A stretch of DNA of 64,000 nucleotides, taken from the NCBI RefSeq assembly GCF_030378165.1, contig NZ_CP119766.1, positions 620,001-684,000 of the forward strand, read 5' to 3'. Positions 60,625 through 64,000 of the stretch are shown one piece after another (positions within the stretch are counted from its first letter, which is position 1; the number at the start of each line of letters is the position of its first letter). Under the pieces are notes generated by a model. The model was not told where the DNA came from. It saw nothing but the letters and a program-made list of their open reading frames with translations, and ran no database searches. This DNA is from Flavobacterium panacagri (GTDB lineage: Bacteria > Bacteroidota > Bacteroidia > Flavobacteriales > Flavobacteriaceae). The translations under genes and the position numbers were made by a program.

Positions 60625-62526
60625 ATGAAAAAAGTAGTATTAACAACCTTAATAATGATGAGTTTAAATGCTATCGGACAGAATATGATGTCGCCGGAAT
60701 TGTTATGGAAATTAGGAAGAGTGACACCTCTTGGCATTTCTAAAGATGCAAAAAATGTTGTTTTTAAAGTTTCTACGCCTTCTGTAGAAGAAAATAAATC
60801 GTCTTCAAAATTGTATACGATTCCTGTAACTGGAGGAAATGCAGTTGAAATTAAAGACACTAAAGACATCTTAACAGACAAAAACATTTCTCCTGACGGA
60901 AAATATGTTGTTTATAACGAAGAAGTAAAAATCGACAAAGTTTTAGGTAAAGATTTTTATCCAAACCTGACAAAATCGGATGCGCAAATCTACGACGGAT
61001 TAGATTACCGTCATTGGGATACCTGGAACGAAGGGAAATTCAACCATGTTTTTTATAAAGAAAATAAAGACGGCGCAAAAGGAATCGATATCTTAAAAGG
61101 CGAAACTTTTGATTCTCCGCAAAAACCTTTCGGTGGTGACGAAGATTATATCTGGTCGCCAGACAGCAAAAGCATTTTGTACGTTTGCAAGAAAAAAGCA
61201 GGAACGGCTTATGCTATTTCTACCAATACCGATATTTATGAGTACAATCTGGAAACTCAAAAAACGGTTAATAAAACAGATGGTAATTTAGGTTACGATA
61301 CAGCGCCACAATTTTCTCCAACAGGAAATTTAACTTGGTTGCAAATGAAACGTGACGGTTATGAGTCTGATAAAAATGATATTATTGTTGAGTTTAAAGG
61401 AATGAAACAAAACTTAACAGCAAACTGGGACGGAACTGTAGATAATTTTATCTGGAGCAAAGACGGAAAAACAGTATTTTTTGTAGCGCCAATTGATGGT
61501 ACAAAACAAATTTTTTCGGTTAATTTTCCTGGCTTGACTAAAATCGCAATCAATGTTCAGCAATTGACAAAAGGAGATTTTGACGTAAATGATTTAGTTG
61601 GATTTGCCGGAGATGATATCATCGTGACTAGAACAGACATGAATCATGCTGGCGAAATTTTTTCTTTTAATTTAAAGAAAAACACTTGGAAACAACTTTC
61701 TAATGTAAATACAGAAACTTATAAATCATTAACGTTAAGCAAAACCGAAAGACGTTATGTTACCACAACCGACGGTAAAAAAATGTTGGTTTGGGTAATT
61801 CTTCCTCCAAATTTTGATGCTACAAAAAAATATCCAACTTTATTATACTGCCAAGGCGGCCCGCAAAGTGCATTGACACAATCGTATTCTTTCCGTTGGA
61901 ATTTCTCATTAATGGCCGCTAAAGGTTATGTAGTCGTTGCACCAAATCGCCGTGGAATGCCAGGACATGGTGTAGAATGGAACGAGCAAATTAGTAAAGA
62001 TTGGGGCGGACAAGTTATGGACGATTACCTTTCTGCAATTGATGATGTGGCTAAAGAAAGTTATGTTGACAAAAGCCGTTTAGGTTGCGTTGGAGCGAGC
62101 TATGGAGGATATTCTGTATTCTACTTAGCTGGAATTCATAAAAACCGTTTCAAAACTTTCATTGCTCACGATGGAGTTTTCAATACCGTTTCGATGTTAG
62201 GAACAACTGAAGAAGTTTTCTTTAACAACTGGGATTTTGGAGGCGCGTATTGGGAAAAAGATAATGCTGTTGCTCAAAAAGCCTACACCACTTTCAACCC
62301 TGCAACTTTGGTTCAGAACTGGAACCGACCTATTTTGATTTTCCAAGGCGGAAAAGATTTCCGTGTGCCAATCGGACAAGGACAAGAAGCTTTTCAGGCT
62401 GCGCAGTTAAGAGGAATCAAAAGCCGATTTGTATATTTCCCAGAAGAAAATCACTGGGTTTTAAAACCTCAAAATGCTCAGGTTTGGCAAGGTGAGTTTT
62501 TCAAATGGTTAAGCGAAACATTATAA
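60625..62526 (+). CDS. Secreted S9-family serine peptidase (prolyl oligopeptidase type)
   Basis: 633 residues from the ATG at 60625; a TTG two codons earlier is possible but weaker. Signal peptide MKKVVLTTLIMMSLNAIGQN. A beta-propeller-like N-terminal domain (SPDGKYVVYNEEVKID, GDEDYIWSPDSKSILYVCKK) is followed by the catalytic domain from about residue 380: LLYCQGGPQSALTQSYSF, nucleophile GCVGASYGGYSVFYLAG, acid in LIFQGGKDFRVPIGQG and His in YFPEENHWVLKP. Release of dipeptides in the periplasm is likely (DPP-type). Single gene with a terminator at 62546. Confidence 0.92.
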   Translation: MKKVVLTTLIMMSLNAIGQNMMSPELLWKLGRVTPLGISKDAKNVVFKVSTPSVEENKSSSKLYTIPVTGGNAVEIKDTKDILTDKNISPDGKYVVYNEEVKIDKVLGKDFYPNLTKSDAQIYDGLDYRHWDTWNEGKFNHVFYKENKDGAKGIDILKGETFDSPQKPFGGDEDYIWSPDSKSILYVCKKKAGTAYAISTNTDIYEYNLETQKTVNKTDGNLGYDTAPQFSPTGNLTWLQMKRDGYESDKNDIIVEFKGMKQNLTANWDGTVDNFIWSKDGKTVFFVAPIDGTKQIFSVNFPGLTKIAINVQQLTKGDFDVNDLVGFAGDDIIVTRTDMNHAGEIFSFNLKKNTWKQLSNVNTETYKSLTLSKTERRYVTTTDGKKMLVWVILPPNFDATKKYPTLLYCQGGPQSALTQSYSFRWNFSLMAAKGYVVVAPNRRGMPGHGVEWNEQISKDWGGQVMDDYLSAIDDVAKESYVDKSRLGCVGASYGGYSVFYLAGIHKNRFKTFIAHDGVFNTVSMLGTTEEVFFNNWDFGGAYWEKDNAVAQKAYTTFNPATLVQNWNRPILIFQGGKDFRVPIGQGQEAFQAAQLRGIKSRFVYFPEENHWVLKPQNAQVWQGEFFKWLSETL

Positions 62527-62545
62527 TCGTTAAAAAATTATAAAT

Positions 62546-62583
62546 AACAGCCGTAGATTTTACATAATCTACGGCTGTTTTGC
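62546..62583 (+). terminator. Terminator of the S9 peptidase gene
   Basis: AACAGCCGTAGATT/AATCTACGGCTGTT (62546-62559 with 62566-62579), 14-bp perfect stem with T-rich end. Confidence 0.88.
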
Positions 62584-62670
62584 TTTATACACCTTACAAT
62601 TATATAACATTATCAGTAGTTTCACTGTTCTTAAAACAGATTTTTTTAGATAAATTGCAGGACATTATAA

Positions 62671-62686
62671 TCCCGAGATTTCGGGA
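62671..62686. repeat. TCCCGAGATTTCGGGA inverted repeat
   Basis: A 16-bp near palindrome (TCCCGA-GATT-TCGGGA), 31 nt before the start of the kinase gene. Same family as 10010, 11468 and 41450. Confidence 0.75.
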
Positions 62687-62717
62687 CCAAATTTCCCCAA
62701 AAACCTTTCAGTAAAAT

Positions 62718-64000
62718 ATGGAGACCAAAAAAAGTTACACCGCACTTAAAGTTTTATTCAGTTATGTCGCTTTGTTAGCTTTGGTGGTTACCGTTGGATG
62801 GTTTTTGTATTCGGAAAATGTCGTTTATAACAAACTGGAAGATAAAATTGCTTTCGAAAAAACCAAAATCCTTAAAGTCAGTAAACTTTTTTCTAATGTT
62901 TACAAAACGGAAAGTTTAGCCAGACAAACCATTCAAAGCAACTCCGAAAAAGATTTTAAAAATTATTTAATCGAAACCGATTCGCTTCGTCTTCGCCTTG
63001 ATACTTTAAAACAAATTGTTACTACAGAATATCAAAAAACACTTTTGGATAGTGTGACTTTTCTTCTGTCTGAAAAGACCAAAAACATCAAGCAGTTAAA
63101 AGAAATCAAGAATAAAGCAGACGACGAAACTTCGGTTAATAATGCGATTGACGAAATCACAAAAATGGAGTTTAATTTAAGAAAGCTGGAACTTCAAGAT
63201 TTTACAAAAAACCCAAATCAGTTAGGAAGTTATCAGCGTAGTGTTCTGCAACGCTATGTTGATTATCTAAATTCCAATATTCCGGATGACAGCACCAATA
63301 CGCTGAGCAAAAAAGCTTCCGATTCTATTTTGGCGAATTCTAAAAAACTCTTAAGTACCGTAAAATTAAAAGCCGAAAAGAAAAAAGAATCTTTGAATTT
63401 TGAAGAAAATAAATTGCTTCAGAACGAAATGGCAATTTCTGATCAGCTTCGAAAAGTGCTTCGAATTATTGAAAGAGAAATCATCATCAATTCGATCAAA
63501 AATAATTCATTAAAAGAAAAATCTTTAAAAAGAGTCAACGAAATTGTAACTGCTTCTGCTGTTATCGGTTTATTGTTAACTGTATTTTTCTCTATTTTGA
63601 TTGTGAGTGATTATTCTAAATCTCAGGTCTATAAAAAACAGTTAGAAATAGCCAATTTCAAGACCAAAAATCTGCTTAAAAGCCGAGAACAATTAATCTC
63701 TACTGTAAGCCACGATTTAAAAACACCTTTGAGCACCATTGTGGGATATTCTGAACTTTTAGGAAATTCAGATGTGAATACTAAGCAGTCTTATTTTATC
63801 AAAAACATCAAAAATTCATCTGAGTATATTACACAGCTGGTTCAGGATTTATTAGACTTCTCACAAATTGAGGCCGGAAAAATTTCGATTGAAAAAGTTC
63901 CGTTTTTACTTCCTGAAATCATTGAAGATGTTGCCCAAAATATCCATACTGTTTACAAGCAAAAAGATATTGATCTTATTATTAATGTTGATGAAAAATT
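62718..64000 (+). CDS. Sensor histidine kinase (partial, cut at window end)
   Basis: 427 complete codons are visible. N-terminal membrane segment (LFSYVALLALVVTVGWFLY), a long extracytoplasmic coiled region (residues about 35-265), a second membrane segment (TASAVIGLLLTVFFSILIV), then a HisKA domain with QLISTVSHDLKTPLSTIVGY whose His is the phosphorylation site, and LVQDLLDFSQIEAGKISIEK. The ATPase domain would follow, outside the window; a C-terminal receiver is possible. No sensor ligand can be inferred. Confidence 0.92.
   Translation, partial: METKKSYTALKVLFSYVALLALVVTVGWFLYSENVVYNKLEDKIAFEKTKILKVSKLFSNVYKTESLARQTIQSNSEKDFKNYLIETDSLRLRLDTLKQIVTTEYQKTLLDSVTFLLSEKTKNIKQLKEIKNKADDETSVNNAIDEITKMEFNLRKLELQDFTKNPNQLGSYQRSVLQRYVDYLNSNIPDDSTNTLSKKASDSILANSKKLLSTVKLKAEKKKESLNFEENKLLQNEMAISDQLRKVLRIIEREIIINSIKNNSLKEKSLKRVNEIVTASAVIGLLLTVFFSILIVSDYSKSQVYKKQLEIANFKTKNLLKSREQLISTVSHDLKTPLSTIVGYSELLGNSDVNTKQSYFIKNIKNSSEYITQLVQDLLDFSQIEAGKISIEKVPFLLPEIIEDVAQNIHTVYKQKDIDLIINVDEK

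Noticed and set aside
60619..60627. TTG start for the S9 peptidase
   Set aside because: The ATG two codons later begins the signal peptide directly and is more likely.
1..64000. CRISPR array
   Set aside because: Repeats are inverted and irregularly spaced; no direct repeats with regular spacers were seen, and no cas genes.

Overview
The window looks like chromosomal DNA of a Flavobacterium-type bacterium (Bacteroidota). It is AT-rich and has weak Shine-Dalgarno sequences. Many upstream regions carry the flavobacterial -7 element TAnnTTTG. It also holds Bacteroidota-typical families: DUF3098 next to ftsX, a DUF5686 protein, MmpS-like and SUKH-like proteins, a WG/YwqK pair and a GxxExxY protein. 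Gaps between genes are full of inverted-repeat families of the kind seen in flavobacterial genomes. There is no rRNA operon, prophage, CRISPR array or complete integrative element. The only transposase is a single-domain IS200-like/RAYT protein.

Layout. At 1-9.9 kb a TPR sensor kinase (cut by the window edge) faces a small lipoprotein across a palindrome, followed by a decayed gene, leuS, a YwqK-WG pair and a sulfite-oxidase-fold lipoprotein. At 10-19 kb there are housekeeping genes: ftsX, a DUF3098 protein, uppP, truB, an outer-membrane-like protein, a thioredoxin-like protein, then pyrH, frr and a DUF5686 outer-membrane protein. At 19-26 kb come a Kef-type antiporter with a USP-like tail, a LytTR two-component system and an MMPL/RND exporter. 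At 26-30 kb are a structured-RNA candidate, asnS, a GxxExxY nuclease-like gene nested in repeats, and rpoN. At 30-36 kb two tandem AraC regulators lie next to three paralogous secreted proteins. At 36-48 kb are tdk, rsmI, a hopJ-like gene, recJ, an MFS transporter, an alpha/beta hydrolase, a heptaheme cytochrome, lpxH, queD and an enoyl-CoA hydratase-like gene. At 48.4-56 kb a tRNA-Ala(GGC) precedes an accessory run of mostly small proteins (SUKH-like, L-domain lipoprotein, membrane proteins, NTF2-like, VOC, LRR). At 56-57 kb is a RAYT with palindromic repeat arrays on both sides. At 57-64 kb are a DUF2219/LpxR-like gene, mtgA, a FAD oxidoreductase, an S9 peptidase and a second sensor kinase cut by the right edge.

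Functional grouping. Several genes serve the envelope: ftsX, uppP, mtgA, lpxH, the LpxR-like gene and the DUF5686 gene. Others serve translation: leuS, asnS, truB, frr, rsmI, queD and the tRNA. The most unusual material is not in these genes. It is (i) repeats that have entered coding sequence in leuS and recJ, (ii) the RAYT with its REP arrays, (iii) the GxxExxY gene between copies of one repeat, (iv) a roughly 140-bp MITE-like element present as two inverted copies, (v) the possible immunity-gene island after the tRNA, (vi) the AraC pair beside the secreted paralogs, and (vii) a 25-residue ORF with its own terminator.

All family names come from reading the translations by eye; no database search was run.
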